Source: Alkanophaga liquidiphilum
GTDB lineage: Archaea; Halobacteriota; Syntropharchaeia; Alkanophagales; B39-G2
Assembly: GCA_029259535.1 (NCBI GenBank)
Contig: JAPHEF010000001.1
Location: 62,001 to 126,000, forward strand
Length of the DNA: 64,000 nucleotides
Direction of reading: 5' to 3'
A model generated the notes under the pieces. It was not told where the DNA came from. It saw nothing but the letters and a program-made list of their open reading frames with translations, and searched no databases. The translations under genes and the position numbers were made by a program. Shown here piece by piece: positions 8,856 to 17,684 of the stretch (position 1 is the stretch's first letter; the number at the start of each line of letters is the position of its first letter).

Positions 8856-9668
8856 TTAATCAAGCCCCACGAATATTTTTACAAGCTTCGCGAGCTTAAA
8901 GGCAACGGCGTGCATCTCCTCGTCGTAAAATTTCGCGGGCACGCTTACATTTCTCGGCGTTTCGGGCTCGTATTTCTTCGAGCCTACGACAAAACTCCAC
9001 AAGCCAAGATACGAAGGGACGGGAGCAACATAAATTCTCACTATGGGGAAAAACTTAGAAGTTCCAGAGAGAGCCTTGCGGAGCACGTCGGGCTGGTGCA
9101 CGGGCGAGCCGCTCTGCGTCACGAACACGCCGTCGTCATTGAGCCTTTCGAACGCCGTTCTGTAAAAGTCTTCGGAGAAGAGCTTCTCAGCCTCGCCAAT
9201 GGGGTCTGTCGAGTCCACGAGAATCACGTCGAAACGCTCCTCGCAGCCCTTAAGGAAATCAAAAGCGTCCATGAAAACAATCTCCACGCTCGCGTCATCC
9301 AAGGCGCCGCCGTCTATCCCGAAATTCTCCTTGCAAACGCTCACGACTTCCTCGTCGATCTCCACGAGCTTTACGGAAACACCGTGCTTCAGCGCCTCTC
9401 TGATGCAGCCGCCGTCGCCCCCACCGATTATCAAAACGCTCTTCGGGCTTCTGTGCGCTGCGAGCGGGACGTGCGTCAGCATTTCGTGGTAAAGGAACTC
9501 ATCAAGCTCGCTCGCCTGAATCTTGCCGTCGAGGGCCAGCACCTTCCCGAAAGCCTCGTTCTCGAAAACCTCGATTTTTTGATACTTCGACTCACTCGTG
9601 CACAACACCTTTGCAACCTTGAACGTTATCCCTACGCTCTCGCTCATGAACTCAGTGAACGTCAGCAT
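8856..9668 (-). CDS. speE: Spermidine synthase (polyamine aminopropyltransferase)
   Basis: The protein has 270 residues. It transfers an aminopropyl group from decarboxylated SAM (or an agmatine-specific variant) to form spermidine or related polyamines. The family pattern is complete: an N-terminal beta domain with VFENEAFGKVLALDGKIQ, then DEFLYHEMLTHVPL, the nucleotide loop VLIIGGGDGGCIREALKH, the EID that binds the aminopropyl donor, and DSTDPIGEAEKLF with the catalytic aspartate. Translation may start at 9668 or at the ATG at 9647. The pyrI gene follows on the same strand 28 bp later. Confidence 0.95.
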   Translation of the reverse strand: MLTFTEFMSESVGITFKVAKVLCTSESKYQKIEVFENEAFGKVLALDGKIQASELDEFLYHEMLTHVPLAAHRSPKSVLIIGGGDGGCIREALKHGVSVKLVEIDEEVVSVCKENFGIDGGALDDASVEIVFMDAFDFLKGCEERFDVILVDSTDPIGEAEKLFSEDFYRTAFERLNDDGVFVTQSGSPVHQPDVLRKALSGTSKFFPIVRIYVAPVPSYLGLWSFVVGSKKYEPETPRNVSVPAKFYDEEMHAVAFKLAKLVKIFVGLD

Positions 9669-9731
9669 CAGCCACTATTTTGTCCAAACTTGTTAAATTC
9701 GTGTTCCACATCGCCACTGCTACTCTACGAA

Positions 9732-10260
9732 TTAAAACCTCTTTAAGAAGTCCTCGATGACTTGCAAGTAGCTTTTGTCCAACCCATACAATTCGTGAAC
9801 GAGGGCGTCGGTTTCGCCTCAAGTCCTCGCAATCACATCGCTTTTAGGACGAGAAAAGTCTCAAACTTTTTCCTCTCTTCGCACGTCGCTCCCACAACGC
9901 CGCTGCCACGTCCTCGGCTTTCATTCGTAGTTCGCCCCGCTCCATATCAAGGGTTCACACCCGTTAGGGGGCACTTCGAACTTCGTTCGCAGCGGCACAC
10001 GTCATCATGGTTTGCCTCTTGAACTCTACGACAAAGACGCCGTTCCCATATTCGTCGAAGGCGAGCAGGTCGCTCCGCTTATACCCTGCACGTCTTTTTC
10101 AAATCTCACGTTCCCCAACTCGCCCTCGTAGCCGAGCGCCTCAAGAACGCCACTCCTGATGAATGCTCTTTAAATCCCAGAGTTTCAGGAGGTATCTGAA
10201 AATACGCGATCGATGCCTTCTTTACGATGCTTTCGGCAGGAGGACTCTCATCAACGCTCT
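9732..10260 (-). pseudogene. Decayed restriction-modification gene
   Basis: There is no intact ORF on the minus strand, but ordered fragments are readable. Near 10150-10110 there is GVLEALGYEGELGNVRFEK. Near 10090-10010 there is RSDLLAFDEYGNGVFVVEFK, which has the D-xn-ExK arrangement of a PD-(D/E)XK nuclease, as at the N-terminus of Eco57I-type (IIG) and related enzymes. The last codons (9815-9732) read ETDALVHELYGLDKSYLQVI and then EDFLKRF-stop, the characteristic C-terminus of such DNA methylase/restriction proteins. The methylase core is deleted. Frameshifts separate the pieces. Nothing else is seen between speE and the NMD3-like gene. Confidence 0.6.
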
Positions 10261-10324
10261 TCACTCCTTTTTTAAAGCTGCTTTGTGGTCGTCGTAATTA
10301 ATAGAAAAGAGACAATATACACAG

Positions 10325-10648
10325 ATGCACGACGCAATCCTCCAAATACGGACGGAAACCCGCAGGAAGCTTGCGGAAAACGAACGGAGGTCGCTAAGGA
10401 ACATAATAGAGCGATATAAGGGGCGAAGCGAGTGCATTCCGCTTTACGAAGATGAGCGTAGCCTTGATTTTTACGTGACGAGCGTGAACGATGCACGGCA
10501 CATCGCCTCGAAAATTCTGAGGGTGCTTGGTGGAAGGAAGAAAGAAAGCACGAGTTTCCTTAGGGTTGAGCGTGGAAAACCTGTTTACAGGTTCACGATT
10601 TGCATTACACTGCTTGAAAATCCTTCGAGGGCGAAATATGGATTTTAG
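10325..10648 (+). CDS. NMD3-like protein lacking the N-terminal zinc ribbons
   Basis: This 107-residue protein begins MHDAILQIRTETRRKL. In archaeal NMD3, a large-subunit maturation and export factor homolog, the AiLQvR motif follows the treble-clef zinc ribbons directly. DFYVTSVNDARHIASKIL and ERGKPVYRFTICITL match the downstream NMD3 core. The cysteine-rich N-terminal part is missing, and no in-frame coding lies in the 60 bp upstream, so this is either a genuinely short variant or a truncated remnant. Assignment is by family pattern; function is unverified. Confidence 0.55.
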   Translation: MHDAILQIRTETRRKLAENERRSLRNIIERYKGRSECIPLYEDERSLDFYVTSVNDARHIASKILRVLGGRKKESTSFLRVERGKPVYRFTICITLLENPSRAKYGF

Positions 10649-10845
10649 TTGTGCTTTTGTTAGCTACTGCTCTTGCGTGGCGTTTGCGTTTAAGTGGAGC
10701 AAGCTTTGACAAATGAGAGCGTCAAGACGGACTGTAGCAAGTAACACGCAAAGCTTTAAGCTTTTTGGGCGTCTTATGCCTCTCTGGGATGCTGATGCGT
10801 CTCTTTAGAATGCTCTGAGGCATTCCTTTTCTATCTTGAACACCC

Positions 10846-11454
10846 TCAACCTTTCAAGCCAAAATACTTCTCAAGGACCTTTTTCTGACCACGTCTTAGA
10901 ATTTCGGAGAGGGTCGAGGAAGCGATGCCGAAGTAATCTGCGAGTTCTTCTAGCTTAATCCTCTTCGGAAAGTCGAAGTATCCCCTCTCTAAAGCCAGCC
11001 TCAAAATCTCTTCCTCCCTGTAGGTCACCTCAGACTCTTTTTCCGGCTCGCCCTTGTAGACGATTTCGAAATCGATTTCGCTCTCTTCTAACCCTCTAAT
11101 GAGGTTTAGAAACGCCTCGTCCTCGCAAACTATGCTCCAAATCACTTTTCTCTCATCTATTTCCGCGTCGGTGATTATGCAGCCCGCTTCGAGTATTGAG
11201 AGAGCGACGAAACACGTGTGCTCCCTGACCAATACCTTCGCCTCCTGCGACGACACGGCGACGCCCTCGCAGTATGCAGGCAGGTCGGCGAGAATGTCCT
11301 TCACCTTGTTCGCTTTGACCCTCAGCAAGGCTTTCACGTTCTTATCGATCATCATCAGCCCCTCGATCTTCATGACCGAGTTCCTCAATATTTCTTTCAC
11401 GGCGCCGAAAACACAAGATTCCGGCAGAGATGTCCTTATTTGAACTTTGAGCAT
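10846..11454 (-). CDS. Bat/HTH-10-type transcriptional regulator
   Basis: The protein has 202 residues. The last 50 form the HTH_10 domain found in archaeal Bat-like regulators (REEEILRLALERGYFDFP, then LEELADYFGIASSTLSEILR). The N-terminal 140 residues form an alpha/beta sensor-like region with several cysteines (PESCVFG, EHTCFVAL, EAGCIITD, SIVCEDE) that could respond to redox state or a metal, although this is inference. It is divergent from cooS with 137 bp between the two starts, so control of the CO dehydrogenase operon is a reasonable guess. The 197 bp downstream (10649-10845) contain only a weak hairpin and AT-rich DNA. Confidence 0.8.
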   Translation of the reverse strand: MLKVQIRTSLPESCVFGAVKEILRNSVMKIEGLMMIDKNVKALLRVKANKVKDILADLPAYCEGVAVSSQEAKVLVREHTCFVALSILEAGCIITDAEIDERKVIWSIVCEDEAFLNLIRGLEESEIDFEIVYKGEPEKESEVTYREEEILRLALERGYFDFPKRIKLEELADYFGIASSTLSEILRRGQKKVLEKYFGLKG

Positions 11455-11591
11455 GCGCCTTACTTCGTCAAAGCTTGAGATAAGCTTTTTGGAAGCCGCT
11501 CCGCTTATCTTCGTCGTTTTGTTATGAGCCTATGTGGAGCCCGAATATTTTAGGGAAAAACAATAACTTTGACCTCTAAGAAGCCATAATC

Positions 11592-13454
11592 ATGACCGAT
11601 GAGAGGGTCAGCTACCACGAAAGCATAAACGAGCAGTATCGGAGGGTGAAGGCTGACGGCGTGACGAACGTCATCGACCGTTTCAACGCCCAAGGGGCGA
11701 GATGCAAGTTCGGCGAGCGAGGTCTCTGCTGCCAGCTTTGCAGCATGGGTCCCTGCCGGATATCTGGAAAAGCCCCTTACGGCGCCTGCGGGATCGACGC
11801 CGCGGGAATGGCGGTTCGGAATTTTGTCCATAAGAACTTATTGGGCACGATGGCTTACGCCCACCATGCTGTCGAAGCAGCAAAGACGTTAAAAGCCACA
11901 GCCGAGGGAAAGACTCCTTTTGAGATCAAGGACGAAGAGAAGCTGAGATGGCTCGCTTCCCAGCTGGGAATTGATGGTGACGACGTTCAAGAACTCGCAA
12001 GGAAAGTTGCGGACTTCATACTTGAGGACATCAGCTCGCACGAGCCGAGCAAGCTTGTTGAGATATTTGCGCCCGAAAAGAGGAAGGAGCTCTGGCAGAA
12101 ACTCGGAATCTTTCCGAGAGGGGTTTTCTACGAGCTTCTCGTCACAGGCACATCGGCGATGACGAATGTGGACTCCGACCATGTCTCTCTAGCGAAGAAG
12201 AGCATGCGGATGGGCATTGCAACATGTATGGCGGCGCAACTCTCCTTAGAGCTGGTCCAAGACATCCTCTTCGGCACGCCGATGCCGCACGAGAGCGAAG
12301 CCGACTTGGGCATCCTCGACCCCGAATACGTGAATATCGCCGTTGACGGCCACGAGCCCTTCGTCGCAGCCGCTCTAATTAAGCTCGCCGAGAGCGAAGA
12401 GGTTCAAAAGAGGGCGAGAGATGCCGGCGCAAAGGGTCTCCGTATTGTTGGCTTCATTGAAACCGGTCAGGAAATCCTGCAGCGCTCCGATAGCCCAGTC
12501 TTTGTGGGCATTGTTGGAAACTGGATCGTTCAAGAGTTTGCCCTTGCGACGGGCGCCGTCGATGTTTTTGCGGCGGACGTGAATTGCGCACTGCCGTCCC
12601 TTCCTGAATATCAGAAATACGGCGTCAGAATAGTGCCCGTGAGCGAGCTTGTGAGGCTCAAAGGTATCGACAAATGCTTAAATTACGAGCCTGATGCTGC
12701 TGAGGAGGTTGCGAGAGAGGTCATCGCCATCGCCATCGAAAACTTCAAGCAGAGGGGTAAAGCGGGCGTCCACAAAGTCGAAAAGAAGCAAAAGATCGTT
12801 GTAGGCTTCTCGCCAGAGGCGATTCTCAAGGCTCTCGGTGGGAAGCTCGACGCCCTGCTCGAAGCGATAAAAAGCGGCGACGTGAAGGGGGTTGTAGCCC
12901 TTGTGAGCTGCACGACGCTGAAGAATGGGCCGCATGACGTGAACACTGTAACTGTAGCAAGAGAATTGATAAAAAGGAACATTCTCGTGCTTTCGATGGG
13001 TTGCGGGAACGCCGCCCTGCAGCAGGCGGGCTTGACCTCGATGGACACTCTTGAACTCGCAGGCGAGCGCCTGAGGGCGGTCTGCGAAAAGCTCGGAATT
13101 CCACCCGTTCTCAGTTTCGGGACATGCACCGACACCGGAAGATGTGCTTACTTGGTGAGGCTCGTCGCCGACGCCCTTGGCGTGGACGTTCCCGACCTGC
13201 CGGTGGCGGTCACCGCTCCCGAATACATGGAGCAGAAAGCCACGATCGATGCGGTGTTCGCAGTCGCATACGGGCTTACGACACACGTCTCGCCCGTTCC
13301 GCCGATAACCGGTAGCGAGGAAGCCGTTAAGCTTTTCACCGAGGACGTTGAGAAGCTCACCGGCGGAAAAGTAATAGTTGAGGAGGAGCCCGTGAAGGCG
13401 GCGGAGCTTCTGGAAAAAGTCATTGAAGAGAAGAGGGCGAAGCTGGGCATCTAA
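11592..13454 (+). CDS. cooS: Anaerobic Ni-Fe carbon monoxide dehydrogenase, catalytic subunit
   Basis: At 620 residues it is full length for monofunctional CooS, which interconverts CO and CO2 at a NiFe4S4 C-cluster. The N-terminal D- and B-cluster cysteines are visible as CKFGERGLCCQLCSMGPC (residues 38-55) followed by CGIDAAG. Later segments DVNCALPSLPEYQ, LVSCTTLKNGP, SMGCGNAALQQAG and SFGTCTDTGRC supply C-cluster ligands. No cdh/acs acetyl-CoA synthase genes, CooF ferredoxin or hydrogenase are adjacent. The gene is followed by a cupin, thioredoxin reductase and DUF166 on the same strand, so it may serve CO oxidation or redox balancing rather than the Wood-Ljungdahl complex. Confidence 0.97.
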   Translation: MTDERVSYHESINEQYRRVKADGVTNVIDRFNAQGARCKFGERGLCCQLCSMGPCRISGKAPYGACGIDAAGMAVRNFVHKNLLGTMAYAHHAVEAAKTLKATAEGKTPFEIKDEEKLRWLASQLGIDGDDVQELARKVADFILEDISSHEPSKLVEIFAPEKRKELWQKLGIFPRGVFYELLVTGTSAMTNVDSDHVSLAKKSMRMGIATCMAAQLSLELVQDILFGTPMPHESEADLGILDPEYVNIAVDGHEPFVAAALIKLAESEEVQKRARDAGAKGLRIVGFIETGQEILQRSDSPVFVGIVGNWIVQEFALATGAVDVFAADVNCALPSLPEYQKYGVRIVPVSELVRLKGIDKCLNYEPDAAEEVAREVIAIAIENFKQRGKAGVHKVEKKQKIVVGFSPEAILKALGGKLDALLEAIKSGDVKGVVALVSCTTLKNGPHDVNTVTVARELIKRNILVLSMGCGNAALQQAGLTSMDTLELAGERLRAVCEKLGIPPVLSFGTCTDTGRCAYLVRLVADALGVDVPDLPVAVTAPEYMEQKATIDAVFAVAYGLTTHVSPVPPITGSEEAVKLFTEDVEKLTGGKVIVEEEPVKAAELLEKVIEEKRAKLGI

Positions 13455-13466
13455 AAGAGGGTGATC

Positions 13467-13805
13467 ATGAAAATAATAGACGTAGAGAAGACGGAAGTCA
13501 CTCCAAATCCGCATGGCGTCGCCGCCCGCAAGATATATGACGCAGAAAGCGCCCAGATAGTCCACATAACACTGAAGCCGGGGAAGCGGTTGAAGAAGCA
13601 CGTGACGCCTGTCGACGTTGCCTTTTACGTGCTCGAAGGGAAAGGAATCATTGAGATCGGCGATGAGCGTAAAGAAGTAGGGCAGGATACGCTCATCGAA
13701 AGTCCGGCAGGAATTCCGCACTGCTGGTATAACGAGAGCAATGGTGTCCTCCGCGTCCTCGTCGTCAAAGCGCCGAGACCATCGAAGCCGACGAGAATTC
13801 TATAA
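13467..13805 (+). CDS. Small cupin-domain protein
   Basis: This 112-residue single-domain cupin has the two family motifs: LKPGKRLKKHVTPVDVAFYVLEG (positions of H and E for metal binding) and SPAGIPHCWYNESN (the second histidine). Such proteins bind a metal and are often small-molecule sensors or isomerases. No specific activity can be assigned. It starts 12 bp after cooS with a purine-rich AAAAGAGGGTGATC before the ATG, so it is probably cotranscribed with it. A GTG at 13461 is an alternative start. Confidence 0.85.
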   Translation: MKIIDVEKTEVTPNPHGVAARKIYDAESAQIVHITLKPGKRLKKHVTPVDVAFYVLEGKGIIEIGDERKEVGQDTLIESPAGIPHCWYNESNGVLRVLVVKAPRPSKPTRIL

Positions 13806-13870
13806 TTCCTGGAGCTTATGAGACCCTTGCACCCGTAAAGCGTAAATTCACCGACGACGGAAACCGAAAC

Positions 13871-14791
13871 ATGCAAAGTGTGGAGCTTTTAGTAGTGGGT
13901 GCCGGACCTGCAGGGCTAACTGCTGGGCTCTACGGCGTGCGTTCGGAGCTTAAGACGCTCGTGCTCGAAGCCGCCGCCCCCGGAGGGCAAATGGCGACCG
14001 CCCCGAAGATCGAAAACTATCCCGGCTTCCCCGACGGCATCCCGGGCATGGAGCTCGCAGAACGCATGGAAGCGCAAGCAAGGAACGCAGGCGTCGAGAT
14101 TCGTAACTTTGAAAGTGTGGAAAGTGTCAGGAAGGAAGGGGGCGTCTTCGTCGTGGAGACCTCCGAAAACAGGTATGAGAGCGTTGCTGTCATAGTCGCT
14201 TCCGGGCTTTCGCACAAGAAGCTCGGCGTGCCGGGCGAAGCTGAGCTCCTAGGACGTGGCGTCTCGTATTGCGCAACGTGCGACGCCCCGCTCTTTAAGG
14301 GCAAAAGGGTGGCGGTCGTCGGCGATGGGACGGCGGCGGCGAATGCCGCGCTCACGCTCAGCGAGCTTGCTGACGTCAAAATGCTGGTCGGCGGCGACGC
14401 CGTGCGAACTGCCGAAAAAATCATAGAGCGTCGCTTGAAAAAAAGCGGAGTGGAAATTCTGAAAAACGTTAAGGTCTTGGAAATTCTCGGCAAGAACCTC
14501 GTAAGCGGCGTGCGCGTGCTGAACACAGAAACTGGCGAGGAGTTCCTGCTGGAAATGGATGGCATTTTCATCGAAGTCGGGAAAGTGCCGAGCACCGGGT
14601 TTCTAAGGCTTGACGTGCAGCTCGACGAAAAAGGCTACATAATCGTGGATTCAAAGCAGCAAACCAGCGTCGAGGGCTTGTTCGCCGCCGGCGACGTCAC
14701 GTCTGGCGGCGTGAAGCAGGTGGTGACGGCGGTGGCGCAAGGGGCAATCGCCGCTCTCAATGCTTATGAATACGTGCGGAGTTGGGGCTAA
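13871..14791 (+). CDS. trxB: Thioredoxin reductase
   Basis: The 306-residue protein matches the low-molecular-weight thioredoxin reductase family. It has an FAD motif GAGPAG (residues 10-15), a PGGQMATAPKIENYPGFP block, redox-active cysteines in CATC (134 and 137), a second dinucleotide motif VVGDGTAAANAA, and the closing GLFAAGDVTSGGVKQV. The NADPH-discriminating HRRxxxR motif is not evident after the second Rossmann glycines (MLVGGDAVRTAEK), so the electron donor may not be NADPH. Archaeal homologs using F420H2 or NADH are known. It lies in the cooS-cupin-trxB-DUF166 run. Confidence 0.93.
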   Translation: MQSVELLVVGAGPAGLTAGLYGVRSELKTLVLEAAAPGGQMATAPKIENYPGFPDGIPGMELAERMEAQARNAGVEIRNFESVESVRKEGGVFVVETSENRYESVAVIVASGLSHKKLGVPGEAELLGRGVSYCATCDAPLFKGKRVAVVGDGTAAANAALTLSELADVKMLVGGDAVRTAEKIIERRLKKSGVEILKNVKVLEILGKNLVSGVRVLNTETGEEFLLEMDGIFIEVGKVPSTGFLRLDVQLDEKGYIIVDSKQQTSVEGLFAAGDVTSGGVKQVVTAVAQGAIAALNAYEYVRSWG

Positions 14792-14803
14792 CATCTACAA
14801 AAA

Positions 14804-15598
14804 ATGGAACTTGAGTTCTTATACAGCGGCGATTTTGGCAACGTCGTCATCGGCAACCTCGTGAATTATTCGACGTTCTGCCGAGCATGTGGGGAAGCGT
14901 GCGTAGAATGCCGAGTGGGCTGGAGCCATGCAGATAGCATCACGGCTGCCGTGAGCCTGCCGCCGCCCGAGAGCCTGCCCCATTTCTTAGACGCTCCCGA
15001 GAGCTTCTTGCTCGACTTAATCCCGGCAGACGTGCTCATAGCGATAAACATCCATCCTGACGTGCTCTTAAGTTTACCCAAACGTCTTGAGGAGCTTGGC
15101 GTTTGCGCTTTGATAGTTCCTGCTGAGAGCCCAAGGGAGCTGCCCGTGGGCGTCAGGCAGCAGCTAAAGGACGCTTGCGAGATGCATGGTGTCGAATACG
15201 CCTTTCCGAAGCCGTTCTGCGCCTTAGACCCCAGGGACCCTGTAGTCAGCCGCTTTAAAACCGTGAGGCGCTTCGTCGAAGACTTTGGCGTCGGCAAGCC
15301 GGAACTGCGGATCTCGTTAAAAAGCGGAGCTATAAGCAGCGCTGAGGTCCTGCGGAGCGCCCCCTGCGGCTCTACATGGTTTGTCGCTCGGAAAATAATA
15401 GGATTTAGGGCGCCGACCGACGCCGACGACGCTGCATTGCGCGAGCTGTTTGACGCGATTTCAAAAGCGCATCATTCTTACCCTTGCACGGCGAGCATGG
15501 AGCTCGACAAGGAGCTCGGAGATACTGTCCTTCACAAAGCTGGATATCTGATTAGAGAAGCTATCCTTAAGGCCTTAAACGTAGAAATGCCCCTTTGA
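14804..15598 (+). CDS. DUF166-family protein
   Basis: This 264-residue protein resembles the archaeal DUF166 family, formerly annotated as thymidylate synthase-like. It has an N-terminal strand FLYSGDFGNVVIGNL, cysteines at CRACGEACVEC, the family core LIPADVLIAINIHPDVLLSLP and a central EYAFPKPFCALDP segment. The SAPCGSTWFVARKIIG region near residue 185 is well conserved in the family, as are the histidine-containing KAHHSYPCTAS and the amphipathic C-terminal helix. Its role is unknown. Frequent cysteines suggest a metal or Fe-S site. It begins 12 bp after trxB. Confidence 0.8.
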   Translation: MELEFLYSGDFGNVVIGNLVNYSTFCRACGEACVECRVGWSHADSITAAVSLPPPESLPHFLDAPESFLLDLIPADVLIAINIHPDVLLSLPKRLEELGVCALIVPAESPRELPVGVRQQLKDACEMHGVEYAFPKPFCALDPRDPVVSRFKTVRRFVEDFGVGKPELRISLKSGAISSAEVLRSAPCGSTWFVARKIIGFRAPTDADDAALRELFDAISKAHHSYPCTASMELDKELGDTVLHKAGYLIREAILKALNVEMPL

Positions 15599-15663
15599 CA
15601 TCCGAGAGGTAAACCTAAAATTTTTATATTTTAGTTATCCCAACAAAACAAGGGGGAGGGAGT

Positions 15664-15981
15664 ATGTACACGTCTTTCCTGCAATATGACCCCAGAGTTG
15701 TTCGCTCCTTGAAACGGAGCAGGGTCAGGGTTGCTATTTTATTATATCTCAACAAAATATACCCGAACATGTCTTATCCGGCGGAAATCGCTCGGAATAT
15801 AGGAATCGACGCGACGAACGTGCTCGGCGGGCTCAGGGGCATGGGCAGTAGATATAACGGCTCCAGCTCCCTCGTGGAGCTCGGGCTTGTTGATAAGGTA
15901 GATATAAACGGCGTCAGTTATTACAAGCTCTCGAAAATAGGCAAGCAGGTCGTAGACATCTTAGAGTCCTCTCTATTTTAA
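15664..15981 (+). CDS. Archaeal winged-helix transcriptional regulator
   Basis: This 105-residue protein has a winged-helix fold (RVAILLYLNKIYPNMSYPAE, then IARNIGIDATNVLGGLRGMG, then VDKVDINGVSYYKLSKIG). It belongs to a group common in methanogens that act as small DNA-binding regulators. A TATA-like sequence (TTTTTATATTTTAG, 15619-15632) and a GGGGGAGGGAGT ribosome-binding region (15651-15662) precede the start. The methyltransferase gene begins 10 bp downstream, so the two are likely cotranscribed. The base composition here is more AT-rich than in the flanking genes, which may reflect acquisition. Confidence 0.75.
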   Translation: MYTSFLQYDPRVVRSLKRSRVRVAILLYLNKIYPNMSYPAEIARNIGIDATNVLGGLRGMGSRYNGSSSLVELGLVDKVDINGVSYYKLSKIGKQVVDILESSLF

Positions 15982-15991
15982 GGGATGCGCT

Positions 15992-16933
15992 ATGAATAAG
16001 TTAATAACCGATATTGGCAACAGTATTGAAGCTGCTACGAGATTCGTTAAAGGCTATATAATATCTATAGGCTCTGTCACCAATATTTTCAGTGCTATAG
16101 AAAACAACATACAAACGGTTGACGACATCGCTGAGGAATATGGCTATAGGAACAAGAGGCTCCTAAAGTTGTATTTGGATATTTTGTGCTCGTATTCCAT
16201 ATTGAAAAAGGAAAATTCGAAATACTTCTTGGTCGATGGTGTGAATATAAGATTGGAGAAGCGAGATTTCATGCTCGATAAGATGAAAGAAGATCTCATA
16301 AGCTTTTTTATGTCTTTGATAAACGTTTTTCCCCATCTGCTCATCGACCCGAACAACCCACTTGCCACCACCGACTTCGAAAGAGATGCTAATATCTGGA
16401 GCATTTGGTTGGAAAATGATTGGTTCAAGTCAGTAAGGTGGGCTATAACAGAAATAGGAAGAATAGGCAAGAGAGATTACATCTTGGACATGGGCAGCGG
16501 CTCCGTTTCCCCGCTATACTTTGCAGAAATCGTTGGTGAGAATGGGAGGGTTACAGGGCTGGACAAGTCCAAAAAAATGGTGGAAATCGCAAGGACGAAG
16601 ATAGAAAACCGGGGGTATTCATGGGTCGAGATGGAGCACTGCGATATCGAAAACGATGTGGGGTTGGACGAAGAATACGACATCGTTATTCTTTCGATGG
16701 TATTAGAATACGTGCATAATATGGAAAAAGTTATCGAAAATGCATACAACGCCCTGAAGGACGGCGGTAGGCTGATAATATTTAAAATGCCAGACAATCC
16801 CATCATAAATTTTACAGAAGCACTAATACCGCAATTTGTTAAGCTGCGGACCACGAGAGAGATAAAAGAAGTTTTGACAAAAGTCATAGTCAAAGAGTAT
16901 GGAGACCTACTTATAGTTGCTCATAAGTATTAA
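15992..16933 (+). CDS. SAM-dependent methyltransferase with N-terminal winged-helix
   Basis: The protein has 313 residues. The first ~90 form a winged-helix/dimerisation region like that of O-methyltransferases (DDIAEEYGYRNKRLLKLYLD, ILCSYSILKKENSKYFLVDG). The class I methyltransferase core follows: motif I YILDMGSGSVSPLYFAEIVG, acidic motif II GLDKSKKMVEIA, motif III EHCDIENDVG and motif IV YDIVILSMVLEYV. The substrate is unknown. It is translationally close to the small winged-helix protein upstream. AT-rich codon usage sets the pair apart from the neighbours. Confidence 0.8.
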   Translation: MNKLITDIGNSIEAATRFVKGYIISIGSVTNIFSAIENNIQTVDDIAEEYGYRNKRLLKLYLDILCSYSILKKENSKYFLVDGVNIRLEKRDFMLDKMKEDLISFFMSLINVFPHLLIDPNNPLATTDFERDANIWSIWLENDWFKSVRWAITEIGRIGKRDYILDMGSGSVSPLYFAEIVGENGRVTGLDKSKKMVEIARTKIENRGYSWVEMEHCDIENDVGLDEEYDIVILSMVLEYVHNMEKVIENAYNALKDGGRLIIFKMPDNPIINFTEALIPQFVKLRTTREIKEVLTKVIVKEYGDLLIVAHKY

Positions 16934-17019
16934 TAATTTATGTATATACAACATGCATATACGCCTACATATTCACTTATACATCTCGTTTTATCAGATA
17001 CAGCCCTCTAAGAGCGTTT

Positions 17020-17607
17020 GTGATAGGGCTTGGGCTGTTGAATACACCACAGCATTACACTGTTATTACTTTTGCAGCTATTGGTGCAGGACTTAAATTC
17101 ATAGACGATACTTTCGATGAAAACGTTTTTGACAAGAGGTTTGCGGGCGTCGTTGCTCCTGCGCTGGTAATAATGGCGTTAATCATGTCCGCAAACGATA
17201 CGGCAGCTGCGACCCTCCTACTTTCAATACTTCTAGCGGTTATTTTTGCGGGCAAGGTCGATAATTTGGTATTCAAGGTTAATGCTTTTGTTTTTTTGGT
17301 GTTGTTCTGCGTCACTGCCTCTTTTAACCTACTATGGTTTCATTTAGCTATTTTAACCGCCGCAGGCATCATTGATGAAAGAGGCAATGATTATATTGAT
17401 TCCCAACATGATACGTCCAAATTTTTGAGGGCATTCTTTGCTCATAGGTGCATGATGAAGGTCAGCATGCTGCTTTTATGCGCTTTTTCACCGCTTTCGT
17501 GGCTTTATTTCTTTGCACTTTTAGCTTTTGACGCGGCTTATGATTCTGTGAAATGGCTTTCTGACTGTAAAAAGGAGAGAAAAGGCGTTACAGCTACGGA
17601 GTCTTGA
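17020..17607 (+). CDS. Polytopic membrane protein with two Asp-rich loops
   Basis: This 195-residue integral membrane protein has about six hydrophobic segments. Two aspartate-rich loops stand out, KFIDDTFDENVFDKR near residue 27 and GIIDERGNDYIDSQHD near residue 120. Their placement recalls the two metal-binding loops of UbiA-type prenyltransferases, but the protein is shorter than that family (about 280) and the match is only topological. The start is a GTG and the 5' end may be incomplete; the 86 bp upstream is AT-rich with repeated TATAC/ACAT motifs. No function is assigned. Confidence 0.55.
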   Translation: MIGLGLLNTPQHYTVITFAAIGAGLKFIDDTFDENVFDKRFAGVVAPALVIMALIMSANDTAAATLLLSILLAVIFAGKVDNLVFKVNAFVFLVLFCVTASFNLLWFHLAILTAAGIIDERGNDYIDSQHDTSKFLRAFFAHRCMMKVSMLLLCAFSPLSWLYFFALLAFDAAYDSVKWLSDCKKERKGVTATES

Positions 17608-17612
17608 ATCTA

Positions 17613-17684
17613 TGGACCGGTCGGGATTTGAACCCGAGGCCTCTCGCACGCCAAGCGAGCGATCTTCCGCTGATCTACCGGCCC
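17613..17684 (-). tRNA. tRNA-Ala (GGC)
   Basis: The reverse strand folds into a standard cloverleaf: acceptor GGGCCGG/CCGGTCC, D stem GATC/GATC, anticodon stem CTCGC/GCGAG with loop TTGGCGT (anticodon GGC), and T arm TCGGG-TTCAAAT-CCCGA. The third acceptor pair is G:U, the G3:U70 identity element of alanine tRNA. No intron is present and CCA is not encoded. An AT-rich box (TTAAATTTTTAAA, about 17720-17733) lies roughly 40 bp upstream on its strand and may be its promoter. Confidence 0.97.

Noticed and set aside
8910..9746. 278-codon plus-strand ORF
   Set aside because: It is antisense to speE, which has all spermidine synthase motifs.
12678..13721. 347-codon minus-strand ORF
   Set aside because: It is antisense to cooS and the cupin gene and has no recognisable domain.
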